NCBI RefSeq assembly: GCF_036417845.1
Contig: NC_089978.1
Location: 123,906,183 to 123,970,182 of the forward strand
Direction of reading: 5' to 3'
DNA length: 64,000 bases
Origin: Apteryx mantelli
Lineage: Eukaryota > Chordata > Aves > Apterygiformes > Apterygidae
Program-made: the position numbers and the translations under genes
Shown here: one piece after another, positions 15,501 to 25,875 of the stretch
Numbering within the stretch: position 1 is the stretch's first letter
Layout: every line of letters starts with the position of its first letter
Notes under the pieces: generated by a model
Database searches by the model: none
The model's input: only the letters and a program-made list of their open reading frames with translations
What the model was told of the DNA's origin: nothing

Positions 15501-16515
15501 TGACTCATGATGCAGGTTTTATAAATCACTTCGTCAATCTAAAAGGTGCCCGCTATTCAAATTATGAAGCCCCTGTGAGTGGAGTTCCATTACTCTGAAT
15601 GGAGAGGCCATAAAAACATCAGTACCGCTGACATAAACCTGATGTATTATGTAATAACGTTTCAAGTAGAACTTGGTGCTCCATTTATCAGGAACGTCTG
15701 TAGCTGGGCTTTGTACAGGTTGTGAATGAAACCTTGGATGCTTCAGTCACACCACAGATATAAAATGGCATTTTAAAGAGGTTGAGAGAGCTGGATTCAG
15801 GCTGTAATCATTCTTTCAATCCAAACGCTCCCGAAGATTAGGGGAGGAGGCTGGATGTGAACATCTGCTTTAGAATAATTCTGGGTATCTTCCTACTGAT
15901 AGCAAGTCAGGCTGTTTGCTGTGGGAGCTGCCAAAGTAAACACAAATGGCAGGTTTCTTACCTAACTCTCAGCTTGCATAATTCAGGTCGTTTTAGCAGC
16001 TCTGACATTTCACTAGCTGCTATTCTTGGCCATTGAATTTCCCTGCATGTAGATCAAAATTATAGCTGGGAAAATGAGAAGCTAAATTCCAGCAGAACGC
16101 ACCTTTGTAAGGAAAGGAGACATGGGGTAGAGAAGTGGATGGAAAGGGTAAAAGAGCCAGGATGCAGGAAAGTCTAAGGAGGATATGTTTCAAGCTAAAA
16201 TGCAAACTGGTCAGTATAACTGAAAGCAATATTGCTTGCTGCTCTCTTTCTCTCACAGTAATCCTTGTGTGTATTAACAGATGCAGTGAATTAGTAGGTA
16301 AAGAGTTAAGACTTCTTGACCAGGAGCTGGAACTCTGCTGAGCAAGTGCTTGGGGTTTACCTCCACTTCTGTCAGAGCTATTGGCATGTATCTGCCGCAT
16401 GGGAACAGCGCTGCTTCCTGATAGTACTGCCTTGTGTCATGCATGAGTAGTAAGAGACTCCTGTGCACAGTAACTCAAGCCTATTTAGCCGCTAGCCAGT
16501 GCGAAAGCCAGTGCT

Positions 16516-18720
16516 GAATCACAGAATCACAGAATCACTGAGGTTGGAAGGGACCTCTGGAGATCATCTAGTCCAACCCCCCTGCTCAAGCAGGGTCACC
16601 TAGAGCATGTTGCACAGGATCGTGCGTCCAGGCGGCTTTTGAATATCTCCAGAGAAGGAGACTCCACCACCTCTCGGGGCAACCTGTTCCAGTGCTCTGT
16701 CACCCTCACAGTGAAAAAGTTTTTCCTCATGTTAAGATGGAATTGTCTGTGTTTCAGTTTGTGCCCATTGCCTCGCGTCCTGTCGCTCGGCACCACTGAA
16801 AAGAGTCTGGTCCCATCCTCTCGACACCCTCCCTTCAGATACTTGTACACGTTGATAAGATCTCCTCTCAGCCTTCTCTTCTCCAAGCTAAACAGGCCCA
16901 GCTCTCTCAGCCTTTCCTCATAAGAGAGATGCTCCAGTCCCCTAATCATCTTTGTGGCCCTTCGCTGGACTTGCTCCAGTAGTGCCACATCCCTCTTGTA
17001 CTGGGGAGCCCAGAACTGGACGCAGTACTCCAGATGTGGCCTCACCAGGGCTGAGTAGAGGGGGAGAATCACCTCCCTCGACCTGCTGGCAACACTCTTT
17101 CTGATGCAGCCCAGGATACCATTGGCCTTCTTGGCCACAAGGGCACATTGCTGCCTCATACTTAACTTGGTGTCCACCAGCACTCCCAGGTCCTTCACCA
17201 CAGAGCTGCTTTCCAGCAGGTCAACCCCCAACCTGTACTGGTGCATGGGGTTATTCCTCCCCAGGTGCAGGACCCTGCACTTCCCTTTGTTGAACTTCAG
17301 GAGGTTCCTCTCTGCCCACCTCTCCAGCCTGTCCAAGTCTCTTTGAATGGCAGCACAGCCCTCTGGCGTATCGGCCACTCCTCCCAGTTTTGTATCATCA
17401 GCAAACTTGCTGAGTGTGCACTCTGTGCCTTCATCCAGGTCATTGATGAAGAAGTTGAACAAGACTGGACCCAGTACTGACCCCTGGGGGACACTGCTAG
17501 CTACAGGCCTCCAACTAGACTCTGTGCCACTGATCACAACTCTCTGAGCTCTGCCATTCAGCCAGTTCTCAATCCACCTCACTGTCCACTCATCTAGCCC
17601 ACACTTCCTGAGCTTGTCTATGAGGATGCTATGGGAGACAGTGTCAAAAGCCTTGCTGAAGTCAAGGTAGACAACATCCACTGCTCTCCCCTCATCTACC
17701 CAGCCAGTCATTCCAGTATAGAAGGCTATCAGATTGGTTAAGCATGATTTCCCCTTGGTGAAGCCATGCTGACTACTCCTGATCACCTTCTTTTCCTCCA
17801 CATGCGTGGAGATGGCTTCCAGGATGAGCTGCTCCATCACCTTTCCAGGGATGGAGGTGAGGCTGACTGGCCTGTAGTTCCCTGGGTCCTCCTTCTTCCC
17901 CTTTTTGAAGACTGGGGTGACACTGGCTTTCTTTCAGTCCTCAGGCACCTCTCCTGTTCTCCATGACCTTTCAAAGATGATGGAGAGTGGCTTAGCAATA
18001 ATGTCCACCAGCTCCCTCAGCACTCGTGGGTGCATCCCATCAGGGCCCATGGATTTGTGGGTGTCAAGTTTGCTTAAATGATCTCTAACCCACTCCTCCT
18101 CCACCAAGGGAAAGTCTTCCTCTCTCCAGACTTTCTCTCTTGCCTCCAGGGTCTGGGGTTCCTGAGGGCTGGCCTGACCAGTAAAGACTGAAGCAAAGAA
18201 GGCATTCAGTAACTCTGCCTTCTCTGCATCCTTCGTCACCAGGGCACCCACTCCATTCAGCAGCAGGCCCACATTTTCCCTAGTTTTCCTCTTGCTGCTG
18301 ATGTATTTGAAGAAGCCCTTCTTGTTGTCCTTGACATCTCTAGCCAGATTTAATTCCAAACGGGCCTTAGCCTTCCTCGTCGCATCCCTGCATACTCTGA
18401 CAACATTCCTATATTCCTCCCAAGTGGCCTGTCCCCCTTTCCACTTTCTGTAGACTTCCTTCTTCTGGTTGAGTTTTGCCAGGAGCTCCTTGCTCATCCA
18501 TGCAGGTCTCCTACCTCCTTTGCTTGACTTCCTACTCATAGGGATGCACCGCTCTTGAGCCTGGAGGAGGTGATGTTTGAATATTAACCAGCTCTCTTGA
18601 ACACTCCTTCCTTCCAGGGCCCTCACCCATGGGACTCCTCCAAGTAGGTCCCTGAAGAGGACAAAGTTTGCTCACCTGAAGTCCAGGGTTGCGATCCTAC
18701 TTGGTGCCTGGCCACCTTCC
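16516..18720 (-). mobile_element. CR1 LINE, 5'-truncated, 2.2 kb
   Basis: Non-LTR retrotransposon of the CR1 family on the minus strand. Its 3' end is at 16516 with about three copies of the ATTCTGTG tail unit, preceded by the well-known CR1 3' UTR segment seen here as GGTTGGAAGGGACCTCTGGA. It extends upstream to about 18720, where similarity to the ORF2 reading stops; the endonuclease part and ORF1 are absent, the usual 5' truncation. CR1 normally leaves no clear target duplication and none is seen. Confidence 0.95.
16596..18719 (-). pseudogene. CR1 ORF2 fragment: reverse transcriptase and C-terminal region
   Basis: One frame stays open from about 18719 to the natural stop at 16596 except for TGA at 18674-18672 (DFR*ANF, probably arginine CGA to TGA) and TGA at 17936-17934 (PED*KKA, probably tryptophan TGG to TGA). 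After the second stop, ATG-initiated reading gives 414 residues. Reverse transcriptase motifs are clear: [11 protein letters not shown] (residues about 56-66 of that part), [10 protein letters not shown] (116-125) and the catalytic FADD (146-149), followed by the thumb and a C-terminal region with [11 protein letters not shown]. So few breaks point to a fairly recent insertion. It has no endonuclease and is not mobile. Confidence 0.93.
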
Positions 18721-20170
18721 TAAGTAAACACACTCTGCCCTGTGTCTGAAAGCAGCTGAAACAAAATTCAAGTACTTGGTGCCTCCTGTGAAGCACACCT
18801 ATCCTTGCCTGTACATCTGTTTAAATATTCCTCTCCCTACTCCTTCTTCCTTTCCAAGCGCTCTGCATAATGTACTCAGGGAAGGGAAGAAGGCTTTCAG
18901 AGGTATCTGTTATAACAGCATGTTCTTACTGAGAACAATATCTTGTATCTTTTGTCATTTAGATTGCATTCATACGTAGGAATGTCAAGAAGGCTATAAT
19001 AGGATTATTAGATAATGTCTTAATTGCTTTAGGAAGCTGTTTAGATGGATCTATAAGATCCTGTGCGGCAGTGTTTCTAGTGGTAGTGGTTTTTTTAAAT
19101 GTCTCACTATGTGATTTGCTAGAAAATATTTACTTGTAAATATAAATGGAAGGAGCTACTTAAACTGCAGGATTCTTGCAAATGTACCAGGAACCTTTTA
19201 AATTGTTTCTGAGATATGATGATAAATCTTACTTGATGTCTTTGCCGCTATCTTTCTAAAGAGAGAACTAGTTTTACTTTTAGCAAGAATTTAGAGGACC
19301 ATATGGTTTCATTACTTCTTACATTGGAATCTGAGATTATAGCTAATCCTGTGCATTTCAAATTTATGCTTTCGATTCCCACAGTGACCACAAAGCTGCT
19401 CCTGAAAGCATTTATCTCCCATCTCTCTCATCGAGAACCCACGTGCTGCTTTTCAAGGTGACATATAGCTTTTCAGACACAAGAGGAAGTGAAAGAAGAA
19501 AGGGAGGATTTGTTCCATTATTAATTGGTGCAAATGAAATGAGACTTTAAAATGCTACGAAGACAACATTTAATCTCCCAAAGTATTACAGAAACAGTGG
19601 ATCTTACCTGCAGCCCCCTAATCCTGTTAGATAACTCCAGGACCAAGTGTCTGGCACAACAACAAATGCTAAAGGAATGCTTTTGATTTGCTTGAATGTA
19701 TTAGCAAATAAAATTGAGAGAGATATAAAGCACTGGGAGCATGGCAAGAAAACAGGAATATAAGGCCTCTAGTCTTATTCATAAGGGCTGACACAAATGT
19801 TTCCAGTTTAGGCTTGCGCAGTTTCTCCCAAACTCATTAAAACCACTTTTTGACTTTTTGATCTGGGTGTCACCTTGCATGAAAGTGCTTACAGAATTTC
19901 TGCTTTCTTTCCGTGTTCTGATATTGTTTCTTTCTCAGCTAAATTAAGAAAAGTATATATCTGGCCTCTGTGATTTGAACACGTTTTCAAGTAGTATGAT
20001 CCTTTGAGTGCCTCTCTCTGCTTTTCAATGTGTCCTGCAATTCACTGGGCAAGAATGAGGTGGTAAGGTGTGCTGTCACCTTGGGAACCCTGTTTCCTGG
20101 GAATTCTGTTTGTGGCAGATTTTTCTGATGAATGTCCTGAGCACCTAATAATTGCTGGGGGGTTATTGGT

Positions 20171-20270
20171 ATTTTTTTTATATATATATATTTTTATTTA
20201 TTTATTTATTTATTTATTTATAAATATATATATATTGATGGATGGATGGATATATCTATATCTCTGTTGC
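20171..20270. repeat. compound AT-rich microsatellite (TA, TTTA, TA, GATG)
   Basis: A T run, (TA)n, about seven TTTA units, (TA)n and then about three GATG units in series over about 100 bases. Confidence 0.9.
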
Positions 20271-20299
20271 TTCTTCATTCATGAAGCTCAAAGCATTTG

Positions 20300-20408
20300 C
20301 CGAGCTCTCATTGCTGCCTCCCACTTCACAGAGGAAACTGAGGCAGAGAAGAGAATGATTTGCACTCAAGGAGACAGTGGCAGCATAGGAGTTTATATTT
20401 GAGTTCCA
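20300..20408 (-). mobile_element. old MIR-type SINE fragment
   Basis: CACTTCACAGAGGAAACTGA followed by GGCAGAGAAGAGAATGATTT, then CTCAAGGAGACAGTGGCAGC, matches the reverse strand of the amniote MIR core with moderate divergence. The tRNA-like head is not recognisable. It lies just after the AT-rich microsatellite. Confidence 0.6.
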
Positions 20409-20990
20409 GTTTTTTCTCTGTCTAGTGAATGGTTTCCATCCTCTCCTTCTCCAGCTGAATGATAGGGCTAGTAGCTCTCTAATGAAGGGAAGCGTGTTGA
20501 GGGCATATGAGCAGTTGTTGGCTCTTGCTCACTATTGCAGTAATAGGATCCTTACTGGACTACTTGCTTCCTGTACTGTGTCTTTCTCTCTTTGTACTTC
20601 AGAGTTGTAAAGCTTCCAAAAACTGATTTGAAGTAATCCCAAACCATGGAATTGTTAGTGTCCCTTTTAGATGCAAACTATAAAATTTTCCCAGGTATCT
20701 AACCCAGAACCAGTGACCTGGACCTGTAAATCACACCTTTACTAATTTTCAAGAACAAGGTCTTTCTCAGAAACTAACTGACCTTTTGAAAATTCAAATG
20801 TGACTGAAGATTTCCTATTTCTTTATTTCATCCTGAGAATAAAGATAAAAAGACAGACTTCAAAAATTTATTAATACTTTTTAAGCTGAGTTGAGACCCT
20901 GGTTTTTCCCTCACATAAGGAGAAAATACAATGCAAAGAGAATCTTGTTGTCAATAAAATATTGCTGTGTTGCTTAGGACATACGTAAAT

Positions 20991-21127
20991 TTAAAGCAAA
21001 ACACTTATCAATGCATGAACTAACATAGCTGAGACTGTGACAAATATACAACTTGCCACAATCGCAATGCAGATGACAAACTTAGTGTCTCATGTCTTAC
21101 AAGAAGCTTGCGATGTGTCTTCTATTC
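20991..21127 (-). pseudogene. CD28-family-like stalk/transmembrane exon with in-frame TGA
   Basis: Starts after a CTACTTTCTGTTTAG acceptor in the phase (1) left by the V exon. The stalk reads GIEDTSQASCKT, then TGA (21092-21090), DTK, and the hydrophobic FVICIAIVASCIFVTVSAML (21080 onward), continuing VHALI. The frame closes at TAA by 20991. No good GT donor follows, so the exon end is uncertain. Either the stop is an inactivating change or the product is soluble. Confidence 0.55.
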
Positions 21128-21891
21128 CTAAACAGAAAGTAGCACAACTTTGAAACTGTGTTCCAGTGCGGGCAATCTTGAGCATGCTTGCCTAAAAATA
21201 TGTCAGCATCTCTCAAGCCACAAGCACAGCCCAGTGGGGTTGGATGAAAATGTTTCATTGTGCCAAATCGGGCCCATAGATCAGGAAGGAGGTGAAAATG
21301 CACATCTGTTTTAGGAATGGTATAAAAATCAATGTCTCTGAATAGAAAGTGTACACACCTTTTCTTCAGAAATCTTCCTTGTTTGAGAGCATCTGGTTAA
21401 AGTTTCATAGTAATAAAAAGCACGCATTAGCAGGGCTCAGCACGTTTTTGCAAGCTCTAAACCAATAGCTGTATGTATGCAATGTTGTTGATTGCAGGAC
21501 GTAAGTCTGGCTAGGAATATAGGATTTCGTTTCCAAGGCATAAACCGTTGCTGCTTTGATAAGTGAGTGCCAATGCCAAAATTTCTAGCAGCAGTAGGGT
21601 TGTTACCTACTATAAACCTATGACTAGAGGACACTATTGCACCAAAACAGGAGCAACAAATGAGAATGTGGGGAGACTTGGGAATCATTCATGGCCGCGC
21701 TCGGTGTCAGCCTACAGATAAACACAGGATTTCAGTATCTGTGGCTACTGTTGCAGGCTTGAAGATTTAAGATTATGGTGAATTTAGCTTGTATTCATTG
21801 GCTGCTAAACAACTGTGTTTTCTCTCTTGTGTAAGCAACCCATGTTTTAGCTATTTGGCAGGGAGAAGAGCCTTTAAATGCAAAATCTTAC

Positions 21892-22260
21892 CATATACGT
21901 ATGTTCCATTGCTGCTTGCTTCCAGGTATGGAGGTGGTATTGGGTGTGCTGCCTGGCACCTGTAGACTTCCTTATCCCTTGGCTGGAGGTTCTTCACTTC
22001 CAGGAAGACTATGCCACTCAGAAAATTGCCATCGAACTTGCATTTCCTGTTATCTTTGGAGAAGTTGGCTTTAGTTACAGCTGGTGCCTGCTCAGATGGC
22101 AAGGTTAATTTCTTCTGGGTGTCGTTTAGGACCTGCATGTGCTGATAGGCTTCAAATTCAGCCTCAGAGAGAGACTTGAAATCAAAAGTACAAGATAGTA
22201 GTGCAGACGAGCCATATTTAACATAAGCTGTGCTGGGAGACTGCTTTATGGTGATGTAGT
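21892..22260 (-). CDS. CD28-family-like Ig V domain exon
   Basis: A 369-bp exon, phase 1 at both ends, with acceptor TTGCATTTCTACAG and donor GTAAGA. It encodes a V-set domain opening DYITIKQSPSTAY, like the ILVKQSP start of CD28. The core cysteines lie in LLSC and VYRC. A third lies in RKCKFDG, at the place of the extra CD28 cysteine, but the partner cysteine expected between LLSC and RKC is absent. The canonical V-set tryptophan is also absent, as in CD28. IPPPYLEASSNGTYVY matches the MYPPPY ligand-binding loop plus G strand of CD28 and CTLA-4. N-glycosylation sequons are seen at NDT, NFS and NGT. Ligands would be B7-type molecules if function is kept. Strong as a real exon; the exact family member is unknown. 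Confidence 0.82.
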
Positions 22261-25200
22261 CTGTAGAAATGCAAAGCACGCAGATCACATAAAAGGTCCC
22301 TGTTTGATCTTCTTTTCTAGATCTTCAGTTACTGTTTCAGTATTAGCACTAGGTTTTCATTTTAGCTTAAAGAATCAATCGCATCTTAGTGTACCTACAT
22401 AAACTAAGCCTCTAGTATCTAAAAATAGTCTTAAATTAGCATTGATAAAGCACCAGAGCTGGATACTCCAAGTCCTTTTCCATTCTTCATCCAGTGAAGA
22501 TAGTTTGCATAACCTGCCTTTTTCCAGAGCCAAGCACAGTAGTACACAATGTCATTTGGTCATCTTGCACTAGTACTGACCATTGTGGGCAAAGTGGTGG
22601 GTACCTGCTTTGTGCTCATACCTCAGTGGGATGCTACGTGTGTGCAGGTCTCAGTGAGATAACAATTACAAATCACTGCTTAGTTTTGGATTCATGTTAG
22701 AGAAATATTAGACAAATATAGCTCCAAGTTAGCATCTTAGTGGGAAATTCCTTTGAATAGTTCTTGCTTTCCTCAAATGGTGAGAGGTATCCCCAGTTTC
22801 AAAGCTTTTCAAGGGCTTAGAGGTTTCATCATGAATTATTTTCAGAGTAAATTAATGGTATGACTGGCTTAACACAAAACTGCAAAGTACACTTCTAAAT
22901 ATCCATAACTGAATGAAGCAGTGCTTATGCTACATGAACTGTGAGGTGGTACTTTTTATCAGGAAAATACCCCCTGAAAGTCTGTATGTCTTTGTACTGA
23001 TAAAGGTCTTGAGTGTTTCTGAAATCACTAAGTTCAGATTCAGCTGTTCAAATGTTATAGCCATAAACTCTCCTACTCCCATTAGTTTCTTGAATAGGGA
23101 AAACTCTGCCTTTTCCAAACATTTTTTTAGTGAAAAACAGCAAAAGGTTTCTTCACCAGAAGCTAAGAGACTACAGCACTGTCTGCTTATCTGCTCTCTT
23201 GAAGGTGACTGATTCCAGTGTTCTGGGAGAATGTACAAACAAGGAGAGGGATCAAAATTAATCTTTTTGCAAATTTATCTGGCATACTCACTACAATGAA
23301 TAAAAGGTGATTTTTAGGTTAGGGTTATGTACATTTGGCCTGGCATAGAAAGCAGCTGTCTGCGGAATAGACCTAAGAGCATATTAATCCTTCTGCAGAA
23401 CAGGTATACTTCAGTTCACCACTTTAATGTTTATGGGCAAAACAAGCACTACTTTTTTATGCAAGAGGCATTGAAGAAGAAGTAGGCAGAGAACAGAAGG
23501 AGCATTTCAGGTAACTTATGAAAACTGGCATGGAGACTGAGGTTTAAAAGTAAACTCTCGCTTTTGTGATCAAGATGGGTTTATTTCCTAAAAGGAAATC
23601 CAGATTTATTTCTTTCTCCTTTTTTAATCAGTACACTTTGCCAAGAGTTGAACATAATCATTAATGTTAATCTGAAAGCTTTATGGAATAACAAATGTAA
23701 ACTTTTATCTTATGATATTTAATTACAGATGTCATGCTTCCATTTTTAATTGCTTTTCACTTATTTATAAGGTTCTGCAGATCACTTTAATGGCTTTTGA
23801 TTTATTTGTCAATTAATTGTTGTTGGTTTGCATGCTCCCTTATTATGTCTGCAAATTACTTTGTAGTGGGTGACTGCGGAGGAGTGCTACAGAAGGTTCT
23901 GCTTCCATTTCTTTTTCTGAAAAACAAGCTGGTGAAATGGAGTCAAGCATCCAGCATAAATTAAAAGCTCGCACATGTGAAATTTGGAAAGCAGTTTGTG
24001 ACTGTAATTTTAGCTGTTGTAATAGAACTGAATTAATGCCCTAGAAATATTGTACTTGGTATTTGAAGTGTATAGAAGTTGCTTTGCCATCAGGGAATGG
24101 CTTGAAATACAGATGCTGTAGACCCAGGTCCAGAATCCCAGATCCTGGACTCTCATGGTTAAATCACAATGTGTTTTAGTCTCAGTATTAGGAAAACAGA
24201 AAATGTAAATGGTGTCTTTAAATGGTTTGAGACAATAGCTCAGGTAAACTGCCACCACTTGCCCCAACTCTGAAAGGGCTTCCAAGAAAAGGTATGGCCT
24301 GTCATAGGAGCAAGGACACAGTATGCAGTTATGAAGTAGGAAGAAGTCGCCTGTGATGCCACATTGCCTTTTGAACTGTTAAATGAAGTTTTTAATCATT
24401 GAAGGGTTGTGTTTGAAGATAGCCAATACTTTATGTTCCAAGAGCTGATAAAAATATTTACTGTGACCCATAAAAATGTAGGGTTTCTCTGATGTTGCAA
24501 ACAGCCTGCAGAAAAAACGCCACCATTTATTTTCCTAAAAGGTGAGAAAGAATCTGCATCCTATTGATAGTCTGTAAGTCATTTAGTTTGACTCTTTCTG
24601 GTGTTTGGCTCCCTGAATTGCACTGCATTAGTCCTATATGCAATAAAAATGCTCTGAACTACACAACAGGAAATAACAAGTGGGAAAGGGCAGCTGTTCA
24701 AAACTCTGAAACGTGTATAAAACTGCAAAAATCTTGAAACTCATTAATGTTTTCAGAAATAGCCAGAGGTTCTCCAAGCAGAATTATAATCCACAAACAG
24801 TGACCTTGAAGCAGTCACTCTTATCCACATATCAATTTTAATAAACATCAGTTTTCCTTAAGAGGGAGACAGGCCAGCTGATCATTATTAAATAAATTAC
24901 AAAACCGCTTAGAAGTCTTGTTGTGGCACTTGAAACTATGGGAGGGTTACCAAATTTCAGATTTCTCTTACAAACCTGAAAGTCTGGTAAAGGTAATGAG
25001 TTTTGCATAAAACTGGGACAAATGCAGATGTCCAGCTGGGCTTCTGGAAGTCAAATTGTGTCTGATGTTCTGAAATGTAAAATGTATCAATATTGCTGTT
25101 GTTTTTATAAAGAAAAGTCCATTTTTCCTACTACAAATAAAAAAAACCCTCTGATTTTAACTCGGGGCTAGAAATGCAGGAAGTACAGACATCCAGCAAT

Positions 25201-25825
25201 ATAACATAAAAAACTTGCACAGATTCCCTAAACACTGAAGTGCAGTCTCAGACTAAGTTTGAGCCCATGAAAGGTTGTTGTTGAAAACATACTGCTTTAA
25301 GAATGTGAGGCTAACACAGAGATTATCTCTAAGCCAGAGGATCAATTTGCTGTATTTTGCCTGCGTATTAAGACAACACCGAGTGTTTAGGAGAAAGTTA
25401 AACATAATTAGTTGCAGACTAATACCTCCCATATCTTATTAAATCAAGGAGAGGAAAAGGAGCAAGCTGGTATGGACTTTGAACGTTCCCTGCCTGCAGG
25501 AGGGAAGCTGTTCGGTAGGAGAGACTTGCGCGTTTCACGTTCCATGTATGGCATTTTAACGTAAGTGGTTTTGAAAGTATGAGCTAGTAACTGGAAAAGG
25601 GGCCTGTCCCACAATTCTGCAAGTACAGTGGATGACTCAGAGCCACGTCAGGAGCCACTCTTCAGATTGTGTGAAAAGGACAGACTGCAGTCCATACATG
25701 AAGCAGGTTACCTCCCAAATCCTATAGTTTTAAATATATCAAGGTTTGGTCCGTCTCTTCTGCAGTATCCAGATCTTACAGTACCTATGTATTTATGATG
25801 CTCCTATGATACAGAGGGGAGCCAG

Positions 25826-25875
25826 TACCTCCCTTTTAGAGATAGAAACTGAAATACAGAATAGCTCTTTGCTCA
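25826..25875 (-). mobile_element. possible MIR-type SINE scrap
   Basis: TACCTCCCTTTTAGAGATAG and AAACTGAAATACAGAATAGC resemble the reverse MIR core segment. Short and diverged, so only suggestive. Confidence 0.3.

Larger units (their letters stand above)
1..16515. other. gene-poor spacer
   Basis: No open frame here carries a recognisable domain, and none pairs convincing splice sites with protein-like codon use. The segment contains the (AG)n and (TTTA)n tracts, several A/T runs (for example 12530-12547) and a more GC-rich piece near 7340-7830. A stretch near 8330-8390 faintly recalls a MIR core but is too diverged to call. Confidence 0.6.
18721..20990. other. spacer between CR1 and the CD28-like exons
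   Basis: Contains the compound microsatellite and MIR fragment listed separately. If the CD28-like gene has a cytoplasmic exon it should lie here on the minus strand, but I could not identify one. Confidence 0.5.
20991..22260 (-). pseudogene. CD28/CTLA-4/ICOS-like receptor gene, partial, possibly secreted or decaying
   Basis: Two minus-strand exons with matching phase 1 junctions: an Ig V exon (22260-21892) and a stalk/transmembrane exon (21127 to about 20991). Spliced, the frame runs through the V domain to GIEDTSQASCKT and hits TGA at 21092-21090, four codons before a 25-residue hydrophobic segment in the same frame. As written it would be a secreted V domain ending just after a stalk cysteine, the position where CD28-family members dimerise. 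Alternatively it is a gene losing its membrane anchor. No leader exon or cytoplasmic exon was found with confidence, and the donor after the hydrophobic segment is poor. I assign the family from KQSP, the cysteine spacing and PPPY. I cannot say which avian gene it is. Confidence 0.6.

Noticed and set aside
16639..17547. Several plus-strand open frames
   Set aside because: They are antisense to CR1 ORF2 on the minus strand.
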